In this document: positions 36,411 to 50,726 of the stretch, piece by piece
Layout: every line of letters starts with the position of its first letter
Position numbering within the stretch: position 1 is the first letter of the stretch
Assembly (NCBI RefSeq): GCF_036669915.1
Contig: NC_089315.1
Coordinates: 15,894,003-15,958,002 of the forward strand
Length of the DNA: 64,000 nt
Reading direction: 5' to 3'
Source of the DNA: Pocillopora verrucosa
Lineage: Eukaryota > Cnidaria > Anthozoa > Scleractinia > Pocilloporidae
Made by a program: the position numbers and the translations under genes
Notes under the pieces: generated by a model
Told to the model about the DNA's origin: nothing
The model's input: the letters and a program-made list of their open reading frames with translations, nothing else
The model's database searches: none

Positions 36411-38084
36411 CCACAATTTACGGTATTACTATGGGATAAACTTATCTCCTTAAATCTGACGAGGATACGCATTCTCGTGAGCGTGTCCGGAGACATACGG
36501 GAAACAAGCCAAAATTTTGCTGACTCTCTGCATGAGAAATATTTATGGAGTTAGATTATGTTGCAATCAGATTTATTTTTTTGACTGTGTTGAAACCGAA
36601 AGAGAAAAGTGAACGACTAAGAACTATATTAGTGTACCTCTGAAGATTACGATACAAGCATAACACTTGTGCACTCAGTTCTGTCGCCCGGCTATTGACG
36701 GGTGCATTTATCACGTGCTCAGCTCGATTTAAAGTAGAGATTCTTTTTCTGTGAATCTTGGGAATGATTGGCGTTTTTCTGTTGTGAAGCCATAAGGATA
36801 GAAAAGTTACCTTTATTTCAATAGGGCATTCCTTTCAGTTGTTACAAAGTGAAAACTTTTATATCAAGGCCTTATATCTAGTAATGCAAGTATGTACAGA
36901 GAAACAAAAACAAGAAGGAACTAGTTCATTACAAGCAAAGTAAAATTTAAATTAAAAAATCCAAAAAATGACAAATAAAAGCATTTTCTAAAGAATTTTT
37001 AGAGCTTTTTAGCTTCGATCTGCCCTGTCACACAACAAATGACGCTCCGATCTGTTTCCAAATGGATTCACTATAATTAAGGCTCTTTTCAAACTTTGAA
37101 CTTCACATGAGGCGAACTAAACTGCAATTTTGGTCGACCCCAACGGGTAATGTTCGACCGTTGGGTCTTTCGTAGAACATAATTCGTCGAGCCAAATTTA
37201 GAGCAGCAAAAACGAATATTTCGGTCAGAGAGATTTCAAATAAAACAATTTGAAATTTAATCATTACCACGAAAAGATCGATCTTCACATGTTCTATCCG
37301 TCCGATGCAGACGGATAGAACGTGTTGGTCGATCCAAATTCAGTTGGACGAACTCAACTGATTTAAAAATCGAACTCAACTTGAACTTGATTCTCTCAGT
37401 GGACTTCTCAAGTGAAGTTCGACGTTTGAACTGGACCTTACTGAGACATTTTCCCTGTCGATTTTACCGTGTGACCGTTGCGCCTATCCTTTTAGAGGTT
37501 CTTCAATGCTTTGATCCGGCTACTAGCGACATAATGATCTTAGCCTTAACTGGAAGAACAAGATTGTTATGTTGCACGAGGAACACAAGAAGCTTGGAAA
37601 CGATCCTCGAACGACGAAGAATGTCATATGCGGAATGTCCTGCGTGGCAAATTAATGGAACTAAGAAGTGCTTTTGATCTCGCACACAATGACTGGAGAT
37701 CTGTCTTTACGATTGAGTTCATGTACGCTAGATTTTGCGCTCCCACTTCGACTTGAGCTTTTATCGTGGTCATAGTCTTAGAGATTGTTCGATGATAGTA
37801 TCTCTATAGCTGTGTTTTTCCTTTTTTTTCTCGTAAAGATGTATGTTTTGACGGCTTTCACGAAAGTCCGTAATTGCACGCGTGCTAGGGCGTATCTGCC
37901 AACTGATTTTTTTTAAAGTCTTTTTATAATTCCATAAATGCAAAAAGGTCGCAACAATATATGGTATGTCTCTTATGGGTACAAATCCTAAAGCTGCATT
38001 GCTGATGTCGGGCTGCATGATAATTTAATTTGCGGCGATGTTCTATGGCTTCGAAATAAACTCACATTGAGTGGAACAAAAGTC

Positions 38085-41000
38085 TTACACTGTTGCAGTT
38101 CGTCCACGACCATGTCTAACATCTGCATCAACGTGTAGTGAGTTCTCACCCTCCCTTCGAGGCGCGAAGGAATGGAACTGCTGACGCAACTGGTGGCTAC
38201 GTGCAGATGTGCGCAAGCTGAAGTGCTGTGCCGTGGCGAACACTGGGTAAAACGAATGACTGACACTGTTGCGTAACCTGCGGGGTATCGAACGTATTTC
38301 TTTCTTGAATCGACGGTGTCTGAATGGATAGAGAAACGGGTTCGCCAGCGAATTCAGGTTAAAACAGGTGACTGGAAGCCAACCACCAATAATGAATAAA
38401 GAACGCATGCTCGGGAATGACTCGGCAGCGTCAAGAATTTCAGAGAAGGAATATACGTAGACTAGCAGTAGAACAGTTGGTAAAGTGAATAGGATAAAAT
38501 TTGATGACACCAGCACTGCTATTTTCCTCGCTAGTCTCGCTTCACGTTTAATGCCGAACTGCATGCTGGATCTCCTTGCATAGCAGAATATCAAAATGTA
38601 AAGTCCTAGACTGATAAGGTAAAGAAGTACAAATATGGCCGAGATGCTTAAAGTTATGTTAGATGTTTGTAACAGATGTTTTCCTGTATGGAAGGGCATC
38701 GTGCACTGGAACCATCTGTGATATTCTAGCTTTCTTACGCCAAACAAAGGCAAGCTCGCAAAGGTGATCGCTCCTGTCCACACAAGAATTAAAATGATGA
38801 GCAAAGTTCTGGTTTTAACCTTGCCTCTGCATCTCTGGAAGTACACTATGACAAGATATCTTTCTACAGTTAGCATGAGAGAGGTGAATACAGCTGTAAC
38901 CTGGCCTATAGTGAATACCATGCCCATGTATGTGCAGGTGGAGGTGTCCGTTTCCATAACAACTCGCGGCTTAACGTTTGAGTCACTGAATATGTTGTAT
39001 TTGGCGATCATCACGCTGTGAACACCAATCAGAATATCGCTTAACGCCATACTGCCAACCAAGACGAATGAAATGTTATTCCTTAACAGTCTTGACGTCA
39101 TAATCACAATGAGAACAGACATGTTGAGAACAACAATCAATCCTCCTAAGGCATACTGTGAAAGGAACAGTTTTCGAGGAAAGTCGTACAACTTTGTTAA
39201 ATACGGTACAACGACATCGCGGTGGTAGCAATCCGAGCTGAAGTCACAGAAGCATTGTGGCGAGAAGCCTTGTCTCACAAATTGCGCAGAAACTCCATAA
39301 TTTACTGCCTTAGGGTAGTAGTAAAACTCCTCGAGAGTTACGTGACACTTCATCTCGCTTATCTCTCCTTCCCCACTCAAGCCATTTCCACTGAATTCCT
39401 CGTAATCTCCCATTTCCTCATCTCCTGACATTGTTTCATTTCCGGGAATCTTAAGGAGGTCGCAGGCAGAGCAGTGCGAGCTCCACGTAACCCCAAGAAT
39501 CTCTTTGAGTTCGGGCATGTGAAGGATATGCTGATTGGGTATCCAGCCCTCGTTGCCGTTAATTTTGAGAACTTCAAGAAATGGCATGTCTCCTGTGGGA
39601 TCCCCGTTCCATTCCTTCAGATTGTTGTTTTGGAGATCTCTAGATTATGAAAAATTACTTCTTTTGAATAAAATGAACTTTTGTTTAATAAAAAGAGTAC
39701 TTTCTCTTTGTAACGAATAACGAACAATCAGGCTGGTACGTCATAGAAATTACCTGAAAACGAGGTAGGATTTACGTGAGAGAGGATGAAGCGAAAAGAC
39801 TGGATCCTTCATATTAGTATCATTCCCAAAAGAATTCCTCATATGCATGTTATTTTACGACTGTCTCGTTTTCGGAGATCTAAGGAAGACCTGAAAATAA
39901 CCAATTTTTTGTTGCGATCTTTGCTTTCTTTTGGACATCTATCCGTTCACCATCAAAGACAAGCAAGCAGCGTGCACAGTTCACGGAGCATTATTCCCTG
40001 TGGATTTAATACCTACGTCCATGGGAAGGTTTCTTTAGGGATAGAGGCTGTAAGGGGAATTCAGTCTCATCACATGCCTGTCCGTTGCTCTGTACAAGTG
40101 TTCCAGTATTTTAACCAAAAATTAGTTAGGAAAGGATTCATTAAAAAACTTACAAGATACGCAGGTTAGTCAAGCCTTTGAATGCATGTTCGTTGATGAT
40201 TTCAATGCTGTTGTTTGACAAAGATCTGAAAGGAAAAACATTTCTCTTTGGTTAATTCCAAATGAGATATTCGACTCTTTGTGGAAAATACGTAAACTAC
40301 GTAAAAAAATATCGCTTTGTTGCATCTGACAGTTATAAATCAGATCAGCAAATATACTAAATAAGTAAACGTTGTGTTACTATGTTGTGAGAATCCTATG
40401 CAGTGTCATAGGGGATTATTACAAAGTACCCGAATCCCGTCGGAATGCGTCTGTCGTGACTCGTATACCATGAATTAATTGTCCCCACCTAAGGTCTTAA
40501 GACGTTGATGAGGCCCAGCCAATAAAAACAAAAAAAAATGCTTTTACACTGCAATGAACCTCGCACAAAACATTAATCATAGCGCGGGCACTTACAGAAA
40601 CTCGAGGTTGTGAAGGTTTGTAAAGATGTCCCTTGGTATTACTCTGATTCCATTATCAGCAAAGGACCTGCGGATCGAAAAATTGCTGTTATATCAAACA
40701 AATCTCACTTTCGAGTTAATGACAGTGTCCTTGCGGACACCCATTATCAATGATCTTAAAAAGGCGAATTTAATAAATAATTGAACATAGATAAGCGGAC
40801 ATATTACTGCGACATAACGCGGGGGCAAGTCACTTCGGCGGAAATAAGAAACTTTCGTTGGTAAATTAGATTTTGGAGGAATTACCTCGAAGTACATCTT
40901 CAAGGTGCTTCTTCATCCACTGTTTACAGATCAAATGGGAATTCGGAATGTTTTTTTATTTGTAGGGGGAGGAAAACCAGAGAATCCGGGGGAAAACACC

Positions 41001-41993
41001 CCTGCAGCAAGAACGCGAATTAACCATAAACTGAGATTAGTGGTGAGGAATATAAGCACCCTAATCACTGCGCTGTTCCCTGCTCCGGCGCTCCGTGTTT
41101 TAAAACCGCGTGCAGTAATCCGTGAAGCTTTCATGATATTTCAGAGTTCTTAAAGGTGGTTGTGCTCTTAATTCAAGCCTCTTAGTCTTGCTGTCAATTC
41201 TCAATTGTTTATGGATTTCATAGAACATTCCTTGAAAATGTGCAAATCTCTCTTAATAATATGGACCATAGAAGTGCTTTAGTATTTAGTGCGACAAAAC
41301 CGAGGTCATTATTATCGATGTTTACGGTTTTCAATTGATATTTTCTTCTTTCAAAAGGGAAAAATTAACGGGGATAGTTCGTAGGGATTAAACTTTAATA
41401 AGAGGAAGCCTCAAAGCGTTGAATGTAGTCTAAACATTGCATTTAAAAAGACATGAAACAAATTAACTACACCTATTCATTCTCCCTTGCCTGGAGCATG
41501 CAACAAAGTTTTGAGATAACTGATCTTCTTTTACGAAGCGTTCTCCAGTGCAGGCTACTAACACTTAAAAAGAAAAGCAAGTCGCTTAGTCTGTATTTCT
41601 GGTCAGGAAGTGTTTCAGCCATCGCTTACATTTTATAAATTTTTTTTTCTTAACAATCATTTGCGTAGCAATGCAAGAGTGCTCTACGATACGTTCTTCG
41701 CTTTAAAGTTTCAATAACGGCATAACCGAGTTATGATCCTCTAAATTTTTTGTTTTAAGTGTCTCACTCATTACTTACAAAAAGTGGAGTTGCCTGGAAG
41801 AGTTGAATTCTACCGGCTCCTCCAGTTTGTTCACGACACATCTTCCATAGACACGATTCTTGTCATCGTGCGCGCACCAACACTGTGAAGAACACGGAGT
41901 CCAGCTGGAAAGATTCCTCATTTGCGTGATCTCTCCACGACAGTAACATCGACAGAACGCAAAAAATGCCAGTAAAAGTAGAAATGTGTTCAT
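38085..41993 (-). CDS. Leucine-rich-repeat G-protein-coupled receptor (LGR-like)
   Basis: Four minus-strand exons join in frame to 637 residues: 41993-41779, 40667-40596, 40225-40154 and 39639-38085. Exon 1 gives a signal peptide (MNTFLLLLAFFAFCRC) and a Cys-rich LRR N-cap (CSSQCWCAHDD...GRC). Exons 2 and 3 are each exactly 72 bases, encode one 24-residue LRR (SFADNGIRVIPRDIF; SLSNNSIEIINEHAF) and are bounded by phase-2 introns, the hallmark of LGR genes. Exon 4 finishes the repeats (DLQNNNLKEW; FLEVLKINGNE), then a hinge, then seven membrane helices without introns. Rhodopsin-class motifs are SMALSD in TM2, ERY at the end of TM3, and NPFLY in TM7; Cys residues in the first two extracellular loops could pair. 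The product should be a plasma-membrane receptor for a peptide or glycoprotein hormone. Only four or five LRRs are visible, against nine or more in typical LGRs. It could belong to the relaxin-receptor-like or the glycoprotein-hormone-receptor-like branch; I cannot decide. Confidence 0.9.
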
Positions 41994-44900
41994 CCTGTAT
42001 CAAGAGAAAATAACCAGATTTCTTTCTTTCTGTGTTTATCACATCACTTTTGGTGTCATATGGATGCACGACGAAAACGATCGTCTGTAATATAACTACA
42101 CTTGATAGGTTAAAAAAATACAAGTCACAGTCATTCATTTTTTTTTTCTTTTCAGCAAAATAAATGTGTTTGTCAGGGCAGTCATTCATTTTTTTTTTCT
42201 TTTCAGCAAAACAAATGTGTTTGTCAGGTCCTTTAATCTTACAGTTTTTACCAAAAAAATCAGGACTCAAACCGTTTAAATCAGTGCTATTATTGTTCTG
42301 GGGTAGTCTGGTTATCGACGAAACATTTCGATTCGTAATTTAAGTGTGTTTCATTTTAGGGATCACTGCCTATCGATTTTTGCCATCGATTGTCAGTTAC
42401 CTTGTCGAGTTCGCTTGCTACTCTCCAAGAAGAAAGAAATGAACTGTATTGCCTGTTTGCAAAGCAAGGTGTTCAAATGTCTGCTGTCTATTTTCGTAGG
42501 CATTGGACAATGCTTTAATGTAAACATATTGTTAATTTGCAAGGGGAAATATGTCCTGATTTATAAGCGTGACAAATATGATTTCCCCTTGCCAACAAAT
42601 TTGGCTTTTAACCGAAATAATAAGAGTTTTTCCTTTCCTTTAAAGGCGGAAACTAGGATTTTGTTTAAGAAAACTGTATTTAGGAAAAGTTATTTTAAGC
42701 CTGCTTTTAAATATTTTTTGGTGTCGCCACCACATTTTCGCCATTTTCTAGTATTGTAAATGTTAATTGTTTTGCGCATCCTTTACAGTCGCCAGCGATA
42801 GAAATCTGGATCCAGGAGCAATACAGGCGATTAACGCCGTGCTCATAATACAAAATGTAAGGGTTATTTTGACGGTGCAAAGTTTGTGTGCGAAGCAATT
42901 AACAACTTGTCAAAAAAAATACAACAACTTGATGGAGGTTTTTACCTATTTGAATGGAAGAACATCATCTGGTATCGAAATTGAATCGAAAAGATATGAT
43001 TCATTTAAGTTTCGCATTTCGTATATTATGCTAGGTGCGAGCGATGTTTCCGTGCTCAATAGTAAGATGAATAATGCATGAATTAAGGCTTCAGGAGATT
43101 ACTTCATTATCATCAGAGGCTCTAGGAAAAGCATGGCACTCCCCTCTGTTTCAAAATTATCCGTATATAGGCAGAACAAATTAAAATTGCATGGTAGGTG
43201 GACTATTTTGGCACAAAATTATCTTGTTCTGACAAAGTAACGTTGTATTAGTCAAATATGCTTTTTGTATTCCGAGCATCAAGTGACAGGGATTTTATCA
43301 TATTTAGATTTGCTTCCCTTCTGTTTCCTTCCTAATGGTAAATTTTGAAAAGGCTCTGCTCTACAGTTGAAAAATTGCCATTGCAAATATCCTGTCTGAC
43401 TTGATTTTTTCCTCTACGTTCAAAGATCATTTTTAAAAAAATTTACATCACGATATCTGCTTATCCTAAACCTGGAACTCTAAAGATCTAATGGGCAAAA
43501 CTTGAAAGGAAATCTAGATTAAAAACAGCTTGTAAAAGAGCCAGTTACATTCGACTGTCAATTGGAGCCTTAAAGGAAGAGAAGAGTAGCGAATAAAAAA
43601 GTTATGGAGCCTCAAGTGACCATATTTTCATTACTACTCTACAGGAAGATAAACGAAGTTCTTTCATGACCTGGCATCCTGTCTGTCGCTTTTTAATTAA
43701 AAACGAGTTTTTGAGGCGGCAGAAGGCTCTTGGAAGACAAATTCTGGGCTAAAATATCAATTTTTTGGTCGCGTTTAGTCCCAGCTGCTTACAAGCTGTT
43801 TAAAACTCGGTTACTATACATGAGTTTTTTTCACGCGTAGACGAAAGAAAAACTAATTTTTTGCTCCCTTAACCAGTCCGGTCAACTAATGGATACTGAA
43901 CATCCGTGTTCCGACCTCAGAATTAGTTTACATTTGCAATTTTGTTTCTGAGTGAGTACTGAAAGCCTTATCAATTACATATCACACTTAAATGCTTAAA
44001 AGGAGAGCTTCCTACGCGCTCCCACAAGAAAATATATCAGCCATAAAGGAAAAAATGTTTAAGGTAACAGCGATAATATCCTGAAGATAAAAAAGCAAAT
44101 TCGATCGTTTGGCATCTCAAACCTAAAGCCTCTTTTTGAGTGAACAATCATGATGGTTTTAATCAGGAGTTGAATCATAGCATTCAGTTGAATAGCTGAA
44201 TTTAAATTGCAGCGGGGAAAGGTGACACTATTAGTAAGATAGCAAAGAGTTCAGGCGCAATTTTCGATTAAAAGGAATAAATCCCGATCGCTCTTTTCTA
44301 CCTTAGATAACTTCTGTTGTGCTTAGGAAGACTCACCTGCAGAAAAAATGATGCGAGGTCGAATATCTTCTAGTCAAAACTCAATATATCATTGGATTTT
44401 GTGGTTATCCTGCTTAAAAAATGATTATGAAGACGTTATGTCTCTGAGTTGTCTCACGGTTGCAGTTACTAATTCCCGATCCTTCGAGCACAAACTTAAG
44501 GGAATGATTTCATTAAGAATGGCCTGGTCAGCTTTATCAATCTCTTTTACAGTGATAGCTCATTCCGGTCAAAACAATTAATGAAAGTTTTTATTTATTT
44601 CCTGTTGGGTGGATGTCTGAATTTATAAATTTCTTTCAGTTTTACGACTAGAAGGAAGAGCCACCTGTAATGTTAAAATAGCTACCTATTGCAGCGAGGG
44701 GTAGTAAGAAGTTTTGTTTATCAGAGATGTAGCGTTTCCATGTTTCTCAACGATTTGTGGTTTTATTTCATTTTAAAATTTGAAAGAGGATATTTTATCG
44801 TCGAGGTTTCCTCCATACCTAACTTCACCATCGTAGTTATATATTCGAGCTTTGAGGCGTTTTTTTTTTATTATTTTCTTATGATATTTTTAGAGTGCGT

Positions 44901-47900
44901 CAGTAACGATAACGTCGGCTCGTTTTTTTCCTTCAAAATATGGAACAAAATCAATAGTAAGGTACCAGTTTACGCTGAAATAAATATGTGTTTTTAGAAC
45001 ATGCATACTGCCTTTTCCTCTGTGGTTCTCTTTCTTGCTCAAATATATTTGACAAAGTCAAGCTTTATGAAATTTTGGATGATCTTCCTTTATTTTTTCA
45101 TCAAAACAGGCCTAGACAAACCCCTTTCAGTTATTAAATGGCAATGTGAATGATAATATTTATTTACATAGGAAACTTTGCTGCTAGTTTCTCATCTCAT
45201 TGTGGAGATAAAAATGATGGGAAAGCCATTTTCACAGAATCGTTTTGACTTGATTAAAAAGCATGAAATACTAAGCTTGTTTAGTCGGGTGCTGTGTTGA
45301 TGGTTACGAAGTATATAAAAAAAAAAACGTCCTTTATTAGAATTGTTCATTATTGAGATTGTTTCCCTCACTCTATTACATGTTCACGCTTATCAAAGCG
45401 AAGCTGTAAGCGTCGTTTATTTCCGGCCAAGGAATAAGTCGCAAACATTATTGCAAGCTAGGCTACATATTCGATTGGAAAAAAAGAGGGGGGAGGGGGG
45501 GGGGGTGCATAACAAGGCTAGAAACGTGTAATCACTGTAACTTCGAGCCGTTTGTGTAGTACAGCGTCCAAATTAAAAACCAATGCTTTTTAGAGTATCC
45601 CGTTGCGGTTTGGTTTTAAAGGTTTGTGGATATTTCCAAATGTTTGGTTTCCTAACTACACCCCGCAGGCTTAAGGAAGTTTACGACAATAATCGTGAAA
45701 TAACTAAACTTCCTGTTTTTTTTTTGTCAAACTTTGACATGTCCTCTCATTTAGGGTTCTCCATGTTCATAGCTTTGAATTTATTTCCGTCGTAGTTATT
45801 TTGGTTTCTCTCCTTTTTTTTCTCATTTGAGGAAAACTTTTAATCCAATGTTATAAGCCCTTCAATTTGTCGAATTGATTACTAAACGTAGGTGTTTTTT
45901 TTCCCTTAAAAGATAAATCCTCGGAACTAATAAGTATCGCACAAATGACAGAGCGGAGTCTCATCCGGGATAGCTTCACAATCACGACAGGATTTCGTCG
46001 GACTTCGGAAAGGCCACTTACAACAATTTGCATCACATCAGTTGAAACACGAGGGCAAGAATCTTTTAAACGTTTCTTGTAATCTCGATTATTTTTCCCT
46101 TTTTCAGCATTCGTTTTCTTGTAAGTCCACTAGAACATGAAAACTCCTGTACGTGAAGCTTTCATATTGGAAGGAGGGTTTTTTTCCTTGGAAGTTTTCC
46201 AAAAGCATAGACATAAGCGAAGGTGAAGTGCGCAATTGTCGTGGATTACTCCCCAGCGAAAAACCCAAGGAAGTCTGGTGACTTTACTTCATTACTCTCA
46301 GATGACTCTGAAATGCCATTACAGTTTGCCAGAAAGCAGTATCATGGATCAAGAAATGGGAGAACGCTAGCTATGAATAAGTCTCTACCTTTAAAAGAAA
46401 ATAAAGGGGCTCTCTCTTTGTGAGAATGATTTAGATTAATGTTAGAAGATCAAAACACATATACAATGCACCCTTATATCTTTGATGGTGTACGGGCATT
46501 ACCTCCCAAGTTCTCACAGTGGAATTCGCCGCGTGAGTCAGACGAAATGTGTGAGGAAACTAATACCTGGAGTTGAATCTTGACAGCTGGTGGCCAGGCA
46601 AAACGCAATCGTTAAAAGAGGTTTTGTTTTCGAAGTTTTTCACTTTCTATTTTAGGTTGTACAAATTTTTAAAAGGCAAAGAGCAGAACTCTATCAGACA
46701 AACTGTTTTGACCACAATATATGCTTTCCGTCAACAGATGGGTGGACACACTTTCACTGATCTAAGAGGTTCCCGAAGGCACGAAGATCCGTTTGTGCGT
46801 AAACGCTCGCGACACGCGTACAACTGCCCTGCATAAGGATGTGAAGATTGAAAAATTGATATTAGAATTTCCCGTCCTAAGAGGTTAGGGCTTGCCCTTT
46901 GCTTGGAACTTTTTCTGAACATTTTTCTAAATATGTTTTTTTTCCACGACCACCACCAGTAAGGGAACACTTTGTGAATATCCATTTTCTTTCAAGAATT
47001 TCTTTCTTAAGCGAACTCGGCCATGTGACTTACCTTTTGCTACCTATGAGATGGCACATGTGAGGAAGTTATTGTTTGGGAAGTTATAAACGCCTCAAAT
47101 GAAATAATTACGGAATATTTCATTTCAATATTTCATTTTAAGACTCCAATTTTGAATTGAAAAGCGTTGTGGATACGCAAAATTGCCATTTCGCGTGTTA
47201 AACTGTCTAAAATCGCCCCAAAGGTATGAGGAGAACTTTGTTGCGACAGCCAAGTGAATTACCCGAGACGCTTTTCAGTGAGGTGCCCAAGCGTGTATGG
47301 TCCATGATATGCCCATGAACAAAAGAACAAGAGGTAACATTACGTAATATTTCAGATATTTGTTGCTTATTAACCCGCATCTACAAAGAGAAAGGTCAGT
47401 GTACTCTTCCATCAATGTTGTACCCTGGCGATCCCTTTTCAGTGGGGGTGATTTCGTGAAAATCAATGATGCGTCTTATGACAGAATGGAGGCTATCATC
47501 AACCACAGCATTTGATGGAAAATTAGCTGTTTTCCCGTAAATTTAATAAGTTTTTGGGAGCCGAGGATAGATGCAAACGAACTAGAAAAGTTATTTTTAA
47601 GTTTTATTTAATCAAATAAAAACAATAAACTACGTGTACACTCTTACGCGCAAAGTGACACTGTTATAACCACCGTTATGGGATTGTTTTGACACCAAAG
47701 TGAGCTTAAAAAATAAAATTAAAAGTGCAAAATTTTGTCTGAAAATAATCAAAAGCGCTACTTGAAGCCTACGAATAACTGTAAAATAACATCTCTTTAG
47801 AATTGGCTTATTCAACCGTCAAAAAGCTTCTTTGTTACCAATGATGCATCCCTGGGCGAATTTTGTAAACAAGAATTGAGATGAAAGGTTCTTGATTCGC

Positions 47901-50726
47901 AGAGGAGATATTGGACGAAATTGCTTTACGCCACGAGTCGCAAACTAGCATCGGCTTGGGTGTTGTATACTTTCGACCACTCATTGCGGAACTTAAAGAA
48001 TTTCGAAAAAAGTGTAACTTAAATCTTGGGGTTAAAATCCGAAAACTTGCTTAGGGTTAAAAAGAGTGTACACCGTAAAACAATGAAACATTTTCTTTCG
48101 TCCTAAACGTGTAGCCAAAATGGCAATTAAATTTCTACGCGCGAAACGCAAATTAGCTTCTACTTTTTCACTTACTTGAAAATACAATAGAAAAAATGTG
48201 CTAACGTTTCTTCATTTTCTCGTTGTTGGAGTAAAAAAAAAGAAAAAATTAAGAAATCCAATACGAAACTTAGATCCTACCTCATACATGCAGGTATCTA
48301 GTTGCTATTCCTTCACCATTCGTTTCCGCCAACCGCTCAAAATATTTTTTCGATTCTTACTTGCGCTGAAAATGCAGAGGGAATGACAAACATTAAACCT
48401 AATAATGACCGACACCGCGGTACATATTTTATATTCCGTCACAGCTATCGAGGTTTTGCCCTCATTGCGTATTTTTTTAGATTTCTCGCTGTAAATGGTG
48501 AAAAATATTTTTACATATCTTGGTAAATACCACCTTGAGATACATTTAAACAGGAGAACCTCCTTTGTGACTTTTGGAGTATTACCGAGTACCTGGTAAC
48601 AAGCGTTCAAATTGCAGATTACCTTAACAGGCTAGCGAAAAAAATTCATGTGAAATTCAAATTGAGAAAAGATCATTTCAGTTTAAGTCATATCAGCAGC
48701 TGTAGTGCGGGTCGGCTTATTTTATCTTGTTTTATGACAGGATATTAAGTTTTTGCAAACGCAATTTGGTTATTCACGTTACGTAAGTGACAAAAGGGCT
48801 ATTTTTCACTGAAGACATCACTTGCGTTTCTCTCGTTCACTCTATTTAAGGGAAAAGGGATAAAAATGAAAGCTTGAGCACTAAAAAAATAATGTCGTTA
48901 AATTTTAAGCAATCAAACGTATAATGAAAATAAAGGAAAAATAGAAGAATTAAAAAAAACTCGATCGTTTTCTTCATGCCATGCGCCATCAATGATCCAA
49001 GTTCAATAGAATATTCCTAATTTCAGTTTAACATTGATATCCAGATATCTTGTTACCTTCCAGATCTTTACTAAATGATAGCCTTGCGATTTAGGTTTTT
49101 TTTACTGATCGACATTTTTGTTGATACTTCTGAATCAAATAATGGTTATTGTGAAAACATAGGTATCTTGTTTAGTGAAATAAATGAGCAAATATGAAAG
49201 CCAAATTTAACGGATGTTGAACAAGTTTATCTGGCTTTTTCATTGCGTCCATAATTGAGGAGACTCTTAAAAACACATTACAGTGAGTTTTAAAACATCT
49301 AAAGTGCATGATGTGTCACCGAAAAATGGTCTTCATTACACAAAGTATTTGTGACTACTTAAAATGTCGGTACTGACTATTCTCAATAACGCATTTAACG
49401 AGTAAGTCTCATTAATATCCATGCATGGCTAAACAATGTTTCAGAAAAGAAACATTTTCTTTCTTGATGTAAATGAGCATAAATAAAGCTCTTGCGACAT
49501 AAGTTCCAAAATTAATCCCTTTTTATAAAAGTGTTTGAATGACTATGTGGAACGTGTCATTTTCGTGATAGTTCTTCTAGATTTGATTCCGTATAAACTC
49601 GAAAGAGAACTACAATGAAGAAAAACCAAAACGCCCAAGGATAATGGTCGAAAAAACAATGCCTGCACGCATAATTTGATATAATTCACATAAACAAAAC
49701 ATACTTCTCTTTCTTATGCGGCAGCTAGTCGTCGCTTTGGGAAAATAATCAAGGTGAAGATAGGTTATCTATCTGACGCGAAATCTGTTGGTGAAAAGCT
49801 GACTTTGTTTTTCCAACGTTCTGAATCTTTTCTCTTATTTTGGACAAAGTAATGAAACATGGCGGAAACATACAAGGTATACCTAATCAAAATAAAGTAA
49901 AATCCTAGAATAAATTTTAAGCGTTATTTTTTTTTTACCGTGCCTGCGGTAAAGTAGGAATGTAAGATGAGATACAACAAATTTTAAATGAAAAAATTTA
50001 CCTTGATTTTTACCGTGGTTCTCCGCAGTACGTCGTTTATGAGTATCACCTGGTTTTGTTTGGACTGAGTCAAGTTACAAGATGTTATCTCTCTTATATG
50101 GAGAATGTCGAATTCATGTAGAGGTAGATAATTGATCTAAGACGGGAAATAATTACTCTCTCTAAGTAGCTGCAATTTCACCAAAAAATTGAATTGGAGG
50201 AGGCGTTTAAGATAGAAGGCCAAGAAAATTCTGGTAATGCTACGTTGGGGTTCACAAATGTGGAGTTAAGTAAACATCCGAAAATACCGCGGAAACGTCA
50301 TCGATCGTCAAATCTTGTGACGTAAGAAGCACTTTTATTATAGATGTAAGACCAGGGTGCATTTTAAGTATAGAAAAGGTACCTGGTGACATGTATAAAA
50401 AATAACTAGAAATGGGAGCAGTATGAAAACATTAGGCTGTACTACTGGCTGTCAACGTCAATGATACGTAGGAGGTATTGCCAAATATGGTTGATGTAAG
50501 GAGCCCTTACTGTTTCGATAAGTTTTTAGGAAGTTCTTTTCATCACATTCTCGATGTCAAGCTAACTATAAAATTACGCCCACTCTAAGCCAAGCTTGTT
50601 CCTGTTATTTTAACTCCCGTCTGCGAAGTCTTCTGGAAAGATGTAAGCCCTTTCAGGTCTGGTATGTCTTATGGTGAGTTTTTTACCGCTGAAAACGAAT
50701 CCTAACTTGGACTGAATTTATCCTGT
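41994..50726. other. Gene-poor intergenic stretch
   Basis: In 8.7 kb I found no exon with both sensible splice borders and protein-like composition. Open frames (42346-42759 plus, 44689-44997 plus, 46573-46836 plus, 48305-48610 minus) are short and unrecognised. A 51-base tandem duplication sits at 42128-42229, and a G-run at 45487-45510. It probably contains regulatory sequence of the receptor gene plus decayed repeats. Confidence 0.5.
42128..42229 (+). repeat. 51-base tandem duplication
   Basis: Two adjacent copies begin CAGTCATTCATTTTTTTTTT at 42128 and 42179 and differ at very few positions. The duplication lies about 150 bases upstream of the LGR-like start codon and creates the small repetitive minus-strand frame at 41863-42270, which is not a gene. 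Confidence 0.85.

Larger units (their letters stand above)
34703..38084. other. Prominin 3' flank and intergenic stretch to the GPCR gene
   Basis: This holds the 3' UTR of the proximal prominin form, a family B inverted-repeat element (35698-35908), the alternative prominin exon (36307-36410) and AATAAA at 36974-36979. The frames 34729-35205 (minus) and 37381-37677 (plus) lack splice support or recognisable content. The prominin and GPCR genes converge here. Confidence 0.5.

Noticed and set aside
39786..40169. 127-residue plus-strand frame
   Set aside because: It lies opposite an intron of the LGR-like gene and overlaps one LRR exon's edge; no motif or splice evidence.
46573..46836. 87-residue frame ending in a basic segment
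   Set aside because: An AG precedes the basic part and it looks slightly protein-like, but there is no partner exon or recognisable family.
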